Below, one piece after another: positions 52,875 through 61,502 of a stretch of DNA of 64,000 nucleotides; position 1 is the stretch's first letter; every line of letters begins with the position of its first letter. Under the pieces are notes generated by a model. The model did no database searches. It was given only the letters and a program-made list of their open reading frames with translations, and had not been told where the DNA came from. Source of the stretch: CAZUDI01 sp964618975 (lineage in GTDB: Bacteria; Desulfobacterota; Desulfomonilia; UBA1062); contig CAZUDI010000004.1 of the NCBI GenBank assembly GCA_964618975.1, positions 62,001 to 126,000 of the forward strand, in the 5' to 3' direction. The position numbers and the translations under genes are program-made.

Positions 52875-54959
52875 ATGCGAGTTGAAACTACCGATAGCAG
52901 TAAGAAGACGATTTTTGATGTCGGAACCGTGGCCCGTCAGGCCAACGGTTCGGTCCTCGTTTACCAGGGCGACAGTATCGTGCTCGTCACCGCCGCCATG
53001 TCCAAGGAAGAGCGCAAGGGGATCGACTTCCTCCCGCTGACCGTGGAATACCAGGAGATGGCCTATGCCGCGGGAAGGATCCCCGGCGGGTTCATCAAAC
53101 GCGAAGGTCGACCCGGGGCGCAGGAGATCCTCACCGCCCGGTGCATCGACCGCCCCATCCGGCCGCTTTTCCCCAAGGGCCTGCACAATGAACTGCAGGT
53201 CATTGCCACGGTACTCTCCGCCGAGCCGGACCACACCCCGGACGTGATGGCCATCAACGGGGCCTCGGCGGCGCTGCATATTTCCGATATCCCCTTTGGA
53301 GGGCCGGTGGGCGGAACCAGGGTCGGCCTGATCGATGGTGAGTTTGTCACCGATCCTTCCGTCATCGAGTTGGAGAACAGCGTACTCGAGCTGCTCGTGG
53401 TGGGCACCAAGGACGCCATCGTCATGGTGGAGGGCGAGGCCAAGGAACTTCCCGAGCAGACCGTGCTGGATGCCATCGCCTTTGCCCATACCCGCATTCG
53501 CGAGCTCATCGCGGCCCAGGAGGACCTGCGGTCCAAGGTTGGAAAGCCGAAGATCGAGCTTGTCCCGGTGCAGGAAGACCCGGCGCTTTACGCCGAGATC
53601 ACGGCCCTGGCCGAGGCCCAAATCGAGGATATCATGCGGGGCGACCTGGGCAAACAGGAACGCAATACGCGCATGGATGACCTTAAGGAAGAGATCCTGG
53701 CGCGATATGCCGAGGATGAGGTGCGCCTGGCCCTGGCCCGTGAGGAATTTTACCGCCTGGAGAAGAACACGGTGCGGCGGCTGATGCTGCAACGGCGCAC
53801 GCGCATCGACGGACGCGGCTTCGATGACATCCGCCCCATCGATTGCCGGGTCGGGCTGCTTCCCCGTGCCCACGGATCCGCCCTGTTCACCCGCGGAGAG
53901 ACCCAGGCCCTGGCCATCACCACCCTGGGGACCTCCCACGATGAACAACGCATGGAAACCCTACTTGGGGACACCTCCAAATCCTTCATGCTGCACTACA
54001 CCTTCCCGCCCTTCAGCGTGGGCGAGGTGCGACCGCTTCGTTCTCCCAGCCGACGCGAGATCGGCCACGGCAATCTCGCCGAACGGGCGCTTTCCCAGGT
54101 GCTCATGAAGGACGAGCATTTTCCCTATACCATCCGCTTGGTCTCGGAGATCCTCGAGTCGAACGGCTCGTCTTCCATGGCCTCGGTCTGTGGGGGGTCG
54201 ATGGCGCTCATGGCGGCCGGGGTCCCCATGCGTAAGCCCGTGGCGGGGATTGCCATGGGATTGCTGAAAGAGGGCGATGATTTCATGATCCTCACCGATA
54301 TCCTCGGCGACGAGGATCACCTGGGCGACATGGACTTCAAGGTCGCCGGAACCGAGGACGGCATCACGGCCCTGCAGATGGACATCAAGATCTCCGGCCT
54401 CCCGCCGGAGGTCCTCAAGGCGGCGCTGGATAAGGCCCGCAAGGGGCGGCTTTTCATCCTGGACAAGATGAACGCGGTCATCTCCTCCACCCGGGAAGAG
54501 CTTTCGCCCTATGCCCCGCGGTTCTACTCCATCCAGATCAACCCGGAAAAGATCCGCGACATCATCGGCCCCGGGGGCAAGACCATCAAGGAGATCACCG
54601 CCAAGACAAGCTCCAAGATCGAGGTGGTCGACAGTGGCAAGGTGGACATCTTCTCGCTGGACGAGGAGCATGCCCAGATGGCCATCGAGATGATCAACTA
54701 TCTCACCGAAGACCTGGAGCTTGGCAGGGTGTATGCGGGCAAGGTGGTCAAGATCATGGATTTTGGGGCCTTTGTCGACTTTCCCTCCGGAGCCAGCGGG
54801 CTGGTGCACATTTCGCAGCTCGCCCATGATCGGGTGAAGAGCGTGCGGGACGTGGTGTCCGAGGGGGATGAAATCCTCGTCAAGGTGATCGACATCGACG
54901 AACGTACCGGGAAGGTACGCTTGAGTCGGAAAGAGGCGCTCAATCTGCCCCCCAGCTGA
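52875..54959 (+). CDS. pnp: Polyribonucleotide nucleotidyltransferase (PNPase)
   Basis: PNPase degrades RNA phosphorolytically from the 3' end and is part of degradosomes. The 694-residue chain has two RNase PH domains joined by a helical linker, with DRPIRPLFPKG in the first and GEVRPLRSPSRREIGHGNLAERAL (in parts: RREIGHGNLAERAL) in the second, then a KH domain (IIGPGGKTIKEI) and S1 domain (GKVVKIMDFGAFVDF). It follows rpsO. Confidence 0.96.
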   Translation: MRVETTDSSKKTIFDVGTVARQANGSVLVYQGDSIVLVTAAMSKEERKGIDFLPLTVEYQEMAYAAGRIPGGFIKREGRPGAQEILTARCIDRPIRPLFPKGLHNELQVIATVLSAEPDHTPDVMAINGASAALHISDIPFGGPVGGTRVGLIDGEFVTDPSVIELENSVLELLVVGTKDAIVMVEGEAKELPEQTVLDAIAFAHTRIRELIAAQEDLRSKVGKPKIELVPVQEDPALYAEITALAEAQIEDIMRGDLGKQERNTRMDDLKEEILARYAEDEVRLALAREEFYRLEKNTVRRLMLQRRTRIDGRGFDDIRPIDCRVGLLPRAHGSALFTRGETQALAITTLGTSHDEQRMETLLGDTSKSFMLHYTFPPFSVGEVRPLRSPSRREIGHGNLAERALSQVLMKDEHFPYTIRLVSEILESNGSSSMASVCGGSMALMAAGVPMRKPVAGIAMGLLKEGDDFMILTDILGDEDHLGDMDFKVAGTEDGITALQMDIKISGLPPEVLKAALDKARKGRLFILDKMNAVISSTREELSPYAPRFYSIQINPEKIRDIIGPGGKTIKEITAKTSSKIEVVDSGKVDIFSLDEEHAQMAIEMINYLTEDLELGRVYAGKVVKIMDFGAFVDFPSGASGLVHISQLAHDRVKSVRDVVSEGDEILVKVIDIDERTGKVRLSRKEALNLPPS

Positions 54960-54963
54960 TTTT

Positions 54964-56229
54964 ATGCGCCAGCTTACCACGCTTGACAACGGGGTTCGTA
55001 TCATTTCCGAGGCCATGCCCTCGTTGCGTTCCGTTGCCCTGGGGATATGGGTCAGTGCCGGATCCCGCCATGACCCGCGGGAGTTCTCCGGCATGGCCCA
55101 CTTCATCGAACACATGATGTTCAAGGGGACCTCTCAGCGTTCCGCCCAGCAGATCGCCCGCGAGATCGATGCCCTGGGCGGGGTGCTCAACGCCCAGACC
55201 TCCAAGGAGTATACGGTCTATTACACCAAGGTCCTCGATGAACATCTGGCGCCGGCCTCCGAGGTGCTGTTCGACCTTTTTCTCAATTCCGAATTTTCGC
55301 CCGAGGAGTTGGAGAAGGAAAAACAGGTGGTGCTGCAGGAGATCCGCATGACCGAGGATACGCCGGATGACTACATCACGGATCTCTATGCCCGGGCCTA
55401 TTTCCGCAATTCACCGCTGGGCGAACCCATCCTCGGCTCCATGGACTCGGTGGGTTCGATCGGGCGTGATGACATATTGCGCTTCATAGAGCAGGCCTAC
55501 GATCCGCACTCCGTGGTGGTCGTGGGGGTCGGCAACCTTGAGCATCAGCGCCTGGTGGACCTGACGGGGCCGCTGTTTGAAGGCCTGATCCCCCGCGCCA
55601 GGAGTCCCAAGGCGGGTGACGCTGGAGACTTCGGGGGCGCCCGGGAAATCTTCTCCAAGGACCTCGAGCAGGTGCATTTCACGCTCGGAACGAGGGGGCC
55701 GGCGATGGAGCAGGACCAGCGCTGGGACTATATCGTGCTCAACAATATCCTGGGCGGGAGCATGAGCTCTCTGCTGTTTCAGGAGGTACGGGAGAAACTG
55801 GGTCTGGTCTATTCCATCTACTCCTATTTGAGCGCCTATTCCGATTGCGGTACCCTGGCGGTCTATGCCGGCACGAACCCGGAGAACGCCGTCAAAACCC
55901 TGGAGGTGATCTGTGAGCAGATGCGCCGGCTCAAGAAAGGGGATCTGGGAGGGATCCGCCTGGAAGAGGTCAAGACGCAGCTGAAAGGCAATCTGCTGCT
56001 CTCGCGCGAGAACACGGAGAGCCGTATGGCCAGCAATGCCAAGAATGAACTGTATTTCGGGCGGGATGTGCCAGTGGAGGAGGTCCTTTCGCACATAGAT
56101 GCGGTCTCGCAAGGCGATGTGATCGCGCTGGCCCGTCAGATATTTGACGACTCTTGCATGACCCTGGTGGCCTTGGGCCGCACCGCACAGAATGAGACGG
56201 CCCTGACGCTCGACTCCATCAATGATTAG
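54964..56229 (+). CDS. M16 family zinc peptidase (processing-peptidase-like)
   Basis: The 421-residue single-repeat M16 protease has the inverted zinc motif HFIEHMMF (HxxEH) near residue 42 and the distal Glu in KEKQVVLQEI. Such enzymes form dimers, often next to pnp, and cleave small peptides; the physiological substrate is unknown. It starts four bases after pnp without a clear ribosome binding site of its own, so expression is probably coupled. Confidence 0.92.
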   Translation: MRQLTTLDNGVRIISEAMPSLRSVALGIWVSAGSRHDPREFSGMAHFIEHMMFKGTSQRSAQQIAREIDALGGVLNAQTSKEYTVYYTKVLDEHLAPASEVLFDLFLNSEFSPEELEKEKQVVLQEIRMTEDTPDDYITDLYARAYFRNSPLGEPILGSMDSVGSIGRDDILRFIEQAYDPHSVVVVGVGNLEHQRLVDLTGPLFEGLIPRARSPKAGDAGDFGGAREIFSKDLEQVHFTLGTRGPAMEQDQRWDYIVLNNILGGSMSSLLFQEVREKLGLVYSIYSYLSAYSDCGTLAVYAGTNPENAVKTLEVICEQMRRLKKGDLGGIRLEEVKTQLKGNLLLSRENTESRMASNAKNELYFGRDVPVEEVLSHIDAVSQGDVIALARQIFDDSCMTLVALGRTAQNETALTLDSIND

Positions 56230-56235
56230 GCGGAA

Positions 56236-56583
56236 TCAGGCCTCGCAGGGAGCCTTTCTGAGCTTCGGCGGACGGCGCCGATCTTCCAGGATGCGTTTCC
56301 AGTTGGATTTGTGGTGCTTTTCGACACGGATGCCGATGCGGTAGGTGCTGCCCTCCAGGGTATACCAGCGGATATTGCCGTCTAGCACCTCGTTTTCGAT
56401 CTCGATGGTTACATTTTTGTGCAGCAGATCGAACATGCAGGTCTTGATCCGGGGAGAGGGAACCTCCATGCACAGCCCCTTGCTTGAAACATCCCGTGTG
56501 CTGCCCTTGAAAGAGAAACCCCCGGTTTCATAGGATATTCTCAGTGGCAGCGCCGCCGTTCTACGACCTCTTCTCATCAGCAT
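56236..56583 (-). CDS. PilZ domain protein
   Basis: The 115-residue protein has a basic N-terminus (MRRGRRTAALPLR) in the place of the PilZ RxxxR motif and a clear DxSxxG as DVSSKG, followed by beta strands ending GIRVEKHHKSNW. Probable cyclic di-GMP binding protein, the second in the window. ATG 56583 has AGGAG upstream; ATG 56577 is an alternative. It is divergent from truA. Confidence 0.72.
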   Translation of the reverse strand: MLMRRGRRTAALPLRISYETGGFSFKGSTRDVSSKGLCMEVPSPRIKTCMFDLLHKNVTIEIENEVLDGNIRWYTLEGSTYRIGIRVEKHHKSNWKRILEDRRRPPKLRKAPCEA

Positions 56584-56639
56584 AAAGCCAGATCTCCTTG
56601 GCGCTTGATATACGGTTAAGATGTTGGTATGCAAGATCA

Positions 56640-57398
56640 ATGCCTTGCCAACGCAACATAAAGATGATGCTTGCCTATGACGGGTCGGATTTTTTCGGAT
56701 GGCAGATCCAGCCCGGCAAACGCACGGTCCAGGGCGTACTGGAGCACTCCCTGGAGAGGATCCTGGGCGCCCCCACACCGGTGATTGCCTCGGGCCGCAC
56801 GGACACCGGGGTGCATGCCCTCGGTCAGGTCGTCAACTTCATGTGCGTAGTGCCGATCCCCCTGGAGGGTCTTCAGCGTGCCCTCAACGCCAGCCTGCCC
56901 CCGGACATGGCGGTACGTTCTCTGGAGGGTGCCCGAGCTGATTTCCATGCCCGGCGCCATGTGCGGTCCAAGCAATATGCCTATTGGATCGATGCCGCGC
57001 CCCAGCGATCGCCCCTGCTTGCAAGATATGCCTTGCATGTGCCGGACAAGCTTGATATTCCTGCCATGAATGCAGGGGCCCGCGCCCTGGTGGGTGAGCA
57101 CGATTTCGCCGCCTTCATGGCCGCAGGCTCCGCGGTCAAGACCACCGTGCGAAGGGTCGACCTGTCGGAAGTGATGGTAAGGGGAAGCAATATCTACTAT
57201 GTCATCGAAGGTAGCGGCTTTCTGCGCCATATGGTAAGGAACATCGTAGGGACCTTGTATCAGGTGGGCTGCGGAGCCTTGAGCCCGGATGACCTGCCGC
57301 GGATCATGCATAGCCGGGACCGGTCGTGCGCCGGCCCTACCGCCGCACCCCAGGGTCTCTATCTGGTAAGGGTAACATACGAGGGAGGTATCCTATGA
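56640..57398 (+). CDS. truA: tRNA pseudouridine(38-40) synthase TruA
   Basis: TruA modifies the anticodon arm of many tRNAs. The 252-residue chain has the catalytic Asp in SGRTDTGVHALGQV, the YDGSDFFGWQIQP opening and the GSGFLRHMVRNIVGTLYQVG end. ATG 56640 is used; the upstream open frame is not TruA-like. Its stop overlaps the rmlA ATG. Confidence 0.94.
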   Translation: MPCQRNIKMMLAYDGSDFFGWQIQPGKRTVQGVLEHSLERILGAPTPVIASGRTDTGVHALGQVVNFMCVVPIPLEGLQRALNASLPPDMAVRSLEGARADFHARRHVRSKQYAYWIDAAPQRSPLLARYALHVPDKLDIPAMNAGARALVGEHDFAAFMAAGSAVKTTVRRVDLSEVMVRGSNIYYVIEGSGFLRHMVRNIVGTLYQVGCGALSPDDLPRIMHSRDRSCAGPTAAPQGLYLVRVTYEGGIL

Positions 57399-58123
57399 GA
57401 GGAGTGGTTCTGGCGGGCGGCCTCGGCACGAGACTTCTGCCCCTGACCAAGGTAACCAACAAGCACCTTTTGCCGGTTTACAACAAACCCATGATCTATT
57501 ATCCCATCGAAACCCTCACCAATGCCGGGATCGACGAGGTCATGGTGGTCACGGGCGGCAGCAACGCCGGTGATTTTCTGCGCCTGCTCGGCAATGGGCG
57601 GGATTTCGGCCTTAGACGCATGCATTACGCCTATCAGGAGGGGGAAGGCGGTATCGCCGAGGCCCTCGGTCTGGCCGAGGCCTTTGCCGAAGGGCACCCG
57701 ATTTGCGTGGTGCTCGGGGACAACATCATCGAGCACAATATCGTGGAGGCCGTCAACGCCTACAAGGCCATAGGCAGCGGGGCGCGCATCATGCTCAAGG
57801 AGGTTCCGGATCCCCAGCGCTTCGGGGTGCCCGTCTTTGGGGGCAACCGAATCGTCAAGATCGAGGAGAAACCGAAGAACCCCAAGAGCAATTATGCGGT
57901 GATTGGTATCTATATGTACGATTCCCGGGTCTTCGATATCATCGGCGGACTCAAACCCTCGCAGCGAGGCGAACTCGAGATCACCGACGTGAACAACGCC
58001 TATATCGAGGCCAACGCCATGGAGAGCTCGGTCCTAGAGGGGTGGTGGACCGATGCCGGCACTATCGAGAGCCTGCTGCATGCGAGCAAGCTCGTGGAAC
58101 AGACCGGGGCGAATAAACTCTAG
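57395..58123 (+). CDS. rmlA: Glucose-1-phosphate thymidylyltransferase, short form
   Basis: RmlA joins glucose 1-phosphate to dTTP, the first step to dTDP-rhamnose. The 242-residue protein has the nucleotide motif LAGGLGTRLLPLT, LPVYNKPMIYYPI, VVLGDNIIEH (metal Asp) and IEEKPKNPKSNYAVIG. It is the short type, lacking the C-terminal extension of the approximately 290-residue E. coli form; short enzymes may use other sugar phosphates. The ATG follows GGAGG and overlaps truA. Confidence 0.88.
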   Translation: MRGVVLAGGLGTRLLPLTKVTNKHLLPVYNKPMIYYPIETLTNAGIDEVMVVTGGSNAGDFLRLLGNGRDFGLRRMHYAYQEGEGGIAEALGLAEAFAEGHPICVVLGDNIIEHNIVEAVNAYKAIGSGARIMLKEVPDPQRFGVPVFGGNRIVKIEEKPKNPKSNYAVIGIYMYDSRVFDIIGGLKPSQRGELEITDVNNAYIEANAMESSVLEGWWTDAGTIESLLHASKLVEQTGANKL

Positions 58124-58210
58124 CACTCCCCCCCGGTGCACGACGGGGCGCACTGCCGGGGAGGCCTGGAGCGCGCCGCCGAACGCCTGAGCACGATACG
58201 GAGAATACTT

Positions 58211-59230
58211 ATGCGAACAGTCTTGGTAACAGGCGGATGTGGCTTTATCGGCACCAACCTGATCAGGTACATCCTTGAGCACCGGCCGCAGTGGCGGGTC
58301 GTGAATCTCGATCTGCTCACCTATGCCGGGAACCTGGGAAATACGGACGGCCTGGAAGACGAGTATCCGGGGCGCTATACCTTTATCCGGGGGGACATAG
58401 CCGATGCCCCGCTGGTCAAGGCCCTGTTTGCCGAGCAGGCAATCGAGCTTGTCCTGAACCTGGCGGCTGAATCCCATGTGGACCGCAGCATCGAGGATGC
58501 GGGTGTTTTCGTGCGCACGAATGTGCTGGGGGTACAGGTACTTCTGGATGCAGCCCTGGCCTGTGGGGTGACGCGCTTCGTGCATGTCTCCACGGACGAG
58601 GTGTATGGAAGCCTGGGCCGCGAAGGGACCTTCCACGAGAAACTGCCCCTGGCACCCAACAGTCCCTATTCGGCCACCAAGGCTGCGGCCGACCTCCTGG
58701 TGCGCTCCTATATCAAGACCTATGGGCTCGACGCCGTCATCACCCGCTGCTCCAACAACTACGGGCCATACCAGTTCCCGGAAAAGCTCATCCCGCTGAT
58801 GGTGGTCAATGCCGACCAGGGCCGGGAACTACCGGTCTATGGCGACGGCAAGAACGTGCGGGACTGGATCCATGTCTCGGACCATTGCCGGGGCATCGTG
58901 CTCGTGGCCGAAGAGGGGGTCTGTGGCGAGGTGTACAACATGGGCGGCAACGCAGAGATGGAGAACCTGGCGATCGTACGGACCATCCTGCGTCATATGG
59001 ACAAGCCGGAGAGTCTCATCCACTTTGTCAGGGACAGGCCCGGCCACGATTTCCGCTATGCCATGGATTTCTCGAAAATCCAGTCCGAACTCGGCTGGAG
59101 CCCTCAGGTGGGATTCGACGAGGGCATGCGCACCACCATCGAGTGGTATCTGGACAACCGGGCCTGGTGGGAGCGTATCCTGTCCGGCGACTACCGGGAT
59201 TACTACGAAAGGATGTACAAGGCACGATGA
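58211..59230 (+). CDS. rmlB: dTDP-glucose 4,6-dehydratase
   Basis: RmlB forms dTDP-4-keto-6-deoxyglucose with a bound NAD+. The 339-residue SDR protein has GGCGFIGTNLIRYI at the N-terminus, the STDEVYGSLG segment, YSATKAAAD (catalytic Tyr-x3-Lys) and RCSNNYGPYQFPEKLIP. ATG 58211 follows GGAG at seven bases. The stop overlaps the rmlD start. Confidence 0.95.
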   Translation: MRTVLVTGGCGFIGTNLIRYILEHRPQWRVVNLDLLTYAGNLGNTDGLEDEYPGRYTFIRGDIADAPLVKALFAEQAIELVLNLAAESHVDRSIEDAGVFVRTNVLGVQVLLDAALACGVTRFVHVSTDEVYGSLGREGTFHEKLPLAPNSPYSATKAAADLLVRSYIKTYGLDAVITRCSNNYGPYQFPEKLIPLMVVNADQGRELPVYGDGKNVRDWIHVSDHCRGIVLVAEEGVCGEVYNMGGNAEMENLAIVRTILRHMDKPESLIHFVRDRPGHDFRYAMDFSKIQSELGWSPQVGFDEGMRTTIEWYLDNRAWWERILSGDYRDYYERMYKAR

Positions 59231-60102
59231 AGATCGTGGTGTCGGGCGCCCGGGGGCTTCTCGGGCATGAGGTGGTGCAGGCCTTCTCCTCGGCCGGTCA
59301 TGCGGTGGTGGCCACCGATGTCACGGGGGATCTGGAGCGGCTCGATATCACCGACCGCAGCGAGATCACACAGGTTATCGAGACGCAGAGCCCGGACTGG
59401 ATCATCAACTGCGCGGCCTTCACCCAGGTGGACGCCTGCGAGACGCAGGCAGAGAGTGCCTTCCTGCTCAATGCCGAGGCCCCGGGACGGCTGGCCGAGG
59501 TCTGCGGCGATCACGGGGTGAGGTTGCTCCACATCAGCTCGGACTATGTCTTCGACGGCGAACAGGAAACCCCCTACGGGGAGGACGATGCGCCGCATCC
59601 GATCAATGTCTACGGCAAGTCGAAGCACGCCGGCGAGCAGGCGGTCATGGCGCGCATGGACGAGTTTATCATTGTCAGGCCGCAGTGGCTCTTCGGGCCG
59701 CACGGGCCCAACTTCGTGGCCACGATCCTGGGGCTGGCCAAGGAGCGGTCCCAGATTCAGGTCGTCAATGATCAGTGGGGTTCCCCAACCTATTCCAAGG
59801 ACCTGGCCAAAGGACTGCGGGCCCTGGTGGAGAATGATGCCCGGGGCATCTACCATGTCTGTAACCGGGGGGTGGCGAGCTGGTTCGACCTGGCGCAAAA
59901 GGCGGTGGACCTGGTGGAACTCGAGACCGAGGTGGTGCCAGTGGATTCGCAGCAGTTCCCGCGTCCGGCCAGAAGGCCCAGGAACAGCACCCTCTCGACC
60001 AAGAAGTTTACCTCGGCCACGGGCAAGCTCATGCCCCCCTGGCAACTTTCCCTGCAGGACTACATCCGGCATTATCTGCAGCAGGCCAGGTACAAGGCTT
60101 AA
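59227..60102 (+). CDS. rmlD: dTDP-4-dehydrorhamnose reductase
   Basis: RmlD completes dTDP-L-rhamnose using NAD(P)H. The 291-residue SDR protein has SGARGLLGHEVVQAF, ISSDYVFDG and the active-site YGKSKHAGE. It overlaps rmlB by four bases. The epimerase rmlC, which acts between rmlB and rmlD, is not in the window, so it must be elsewhere or rmlABD serve another deoxysugar. Confidence 0.93.
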   Translation: MKIVVSGARGLLGHEVVQAFSSAGHAVVATDVTGDLERLDITDRSEITQVIETQSPDWIINCAAFTQVDACETQAESAFLLNAEAPGRLAEVCGDHGVRLLHISSDYVFDGEQETPYGEDDAPHPINVYGKSKHAGEQAVMARMDEFIIVRPQWLFGPHGPNFVATILGLAKERSQIQVVNDQWGSPTYSKDLAKGLRALVENDARGIYHVCNRGVASWFDLAQKAVDLVELETEVVPVDSQQFPRPARRPRNSTLSTKKFTSATGKLMPPWQLSLQDYIRHYLQQARYKA

Positions 60103-60103
60103 G

Positions 60104-60128
60104 GGGCAGGCCCTGCCCGTCTGCGGGC
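60104..60128. promoter_or_regulatory. Overlapping GC hairpins between rmlD and lepB
   Basis: GGGCAGG-C-CCTGCCC (60104-60118) and GCCCG-TCTG-CGGGC (60115-60128) overlap and exclude each other. No T-tract follows. They may weakly separate the rml genes from lepB. Confidence 0.4.
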
Positions 60129-60177
60129 GAGATATCCCACGGCCGGGGCGGGGCAAAGGAAAGAAAAGGAGTCTTAT

Positions 60178-60864
60178 TTGAGCACGAAAGAGCGACTGGG
60201 AGCCGTGACGAAGCGCGATGCATCCTGCGGGGGTGAGGCCCCAGGCACGGTGAAGACCAAGAGTGCCGCCAAGGAATGGGGCGAGGCCCTGCTCGTGGCC
60301 TTCGTCATCGCCATGATTATCCGGGCCTTTCTCCTGCAGGCATACCGTATCCCCTCCTCCTCCATGGAGGATACGCTCCTCAAGGGTGACCATATCCTGG
60401 CCACGAAATACAACTACGGCATGACGGTTCCGTTCACGACGTACAAATTCTGGGGAGCTGACAGGGTCCCTCAGCGTGGGGACATCATCATCTTCACCTT
60501 TCCCATGAACCACAAGATGGATTTCGTGAAACGGGTGATTGGTCTGCCCGGAGATGTGATCGAGATCAGGGACAAACACGTCTACGTCAACGGGAAAGAG
60601 TATGTCGTGGGCTGTGAAAAGTTCACCGACCCCCAACTTGTCACCCAGGGGCCGGCCGAGCGGCGCGATAATTTCGGGCCGATAACGGTGGAGCCCAGGC
60701 ACGTGTTTGCCATGGGGGACAACCGCGATCAGAGTTATGACAGCCGCTTCTGGGGTCAGGTGCCCATCGAGAACATCAAGGGCAAGGGGGCCATCATCTA
60801 TTTTTCCTGGGATTCGACCCGGCCCGGTATCCGCTTCTCGCGGCTCGGCCAGGTGCTGCACTAG
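60178..60864 (+). CDS. lepB: Signal peptidase I
   Basis: LepB cuts signal peptides from exported proteins at the inner membrane. The 228-residue protein has one membrane helix (ALLVAFVIAMIIRAFLL, residues 37-53), catalytic Ser62 in IPSSSMEDTLLKGD and Lys118 in DFVKRVIGLPGD, and the GDNRDQSYDSRFWG motif. The start is TTG 60178, with AAGGAG six bases upstream. Confidence 0.95.
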   Translation: MSTKERLGAVTKRDASCGGEAPGTVKTKSAAKEWGEALLVAFVIAMIIRAFLLQAYRIPSSSMEDTLLKGDHILATKYNYGMTVPFTTYKFWGADRVPQRGDIIIFTFPMNHKMDFVKRVIGLPGDVIEIRDKHVYVNGKEYVVGCEKFTDPQLVTQGPAERRDNFGPITVEPRHVFAMGDNRDQSYDSRFWGQVPIENIKGKGAIIYFSWDSTRPGIRFSRLGQVLH

Positions 60865-60872
60865 CGGCCTGC

Positions 60873-60899
60873 AAGGGGGAGCCCCCCTTTCCGGGGGGC
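60873..60899. promoter_or_regulatory. Two mutually exclusive hairpins in the lepB-pyrR gap
   Basis: AAGGGGG (60873-60879) pairs with CCCCCTT (60883-60889), or GCCCCCC (60881-60887) pairs with GGGGGGC (60893-60899) around TTTCC. They share the C-run, so only one forms. No T-tract follows either. The layout recalls attenuator leaders of pyrimidine operons, but a PyrR-binding loop is not recognisable. Confidence 0.45.
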
Positions 60900-60962
60900 A
60901 TGAAGGATTGTATACCGGAACAGTACGGCGGGGGCACAATCAAGGTGTAAGGAGAAGGGCCT

Positions 60963-61502
60963 ATGTCAGAGATACCGATGCAGGCATCCGCCATCGAGGC
61001 GGTTCTCGATGAGCTCGCCGCTTCCCTGCGCGCGACCCTTGACGCATGGGAAGACGTGGTATTTATCGGGATTCGCTCCGGAGGGGTCAGGATTGCGCGC
61101 TATGTGGCCAAGGCGCTCGAGACGCAGGTCGGGACCCAGATCCCCTTGGGCGCCCTGGACATCTCCCTCTACCGCGACGACCTCTCGCGCCGGAGGTGGT
61201 ATCCCGAGGTCAAGAGCACGGAGATCCCCTTTTCCATAGAGGATAAACGCATCATCCTGGTGGATGACGTGCTCAACACCGGGCGCTCGGTGCGGGCCGC
61301 CATCGATCACATCGTGGATCTCGGCCGGCCCCGGCGCATCTACCTGCTCGTACTCTTTGACCGCGGCGGACGGGAAATCCCCATTCAGGCGGACTTTGTG
61401 GGCCGCAAAATCGGCCTGCCCGAGGACAAGATCATCAAGCTCGTGGGCCCGGACGATAGTGAGGCCATCGGCGGCGTCATCATCACCGAGGTGGGCAAAT
61501 GA
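60963..61502 (+). CDS. pyrR: Bifunctional pyrimidine regulatory protein/uracil phosphoribosyltransferase PyrR
   Basis: PyrR binds pyr mRNA in a UMP-dependent way and has uracil phosphoribosyltransferase activity. The 179-residue protein has the PRPP motif IILVDDVLNTGRSVRAA and the basic LYRDDLSRR segment. It leads pyrR-pyrB-pyrC, overlapping pyrB by four bases, as in Gram-positive and several delta-type operons. AAGGAGAAGG precedes the ATG. Confidence 0.94.
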   Translation: MSEIPMQASAIEAVLDELAASLRATLDAWEDVVFIGIRSGGVRIARYVAKALETQVGTQIPLGALDISLYRDDLSRRRWYPEVKSTEIPFSIEDKRIILVDDVLNTGRSVRAAIDHIVDLGRPRRIYLLVLFDRGGREIPIQADFVGRKIGLPEDKIIKLVGPDDSEAIGGVIITEVGK

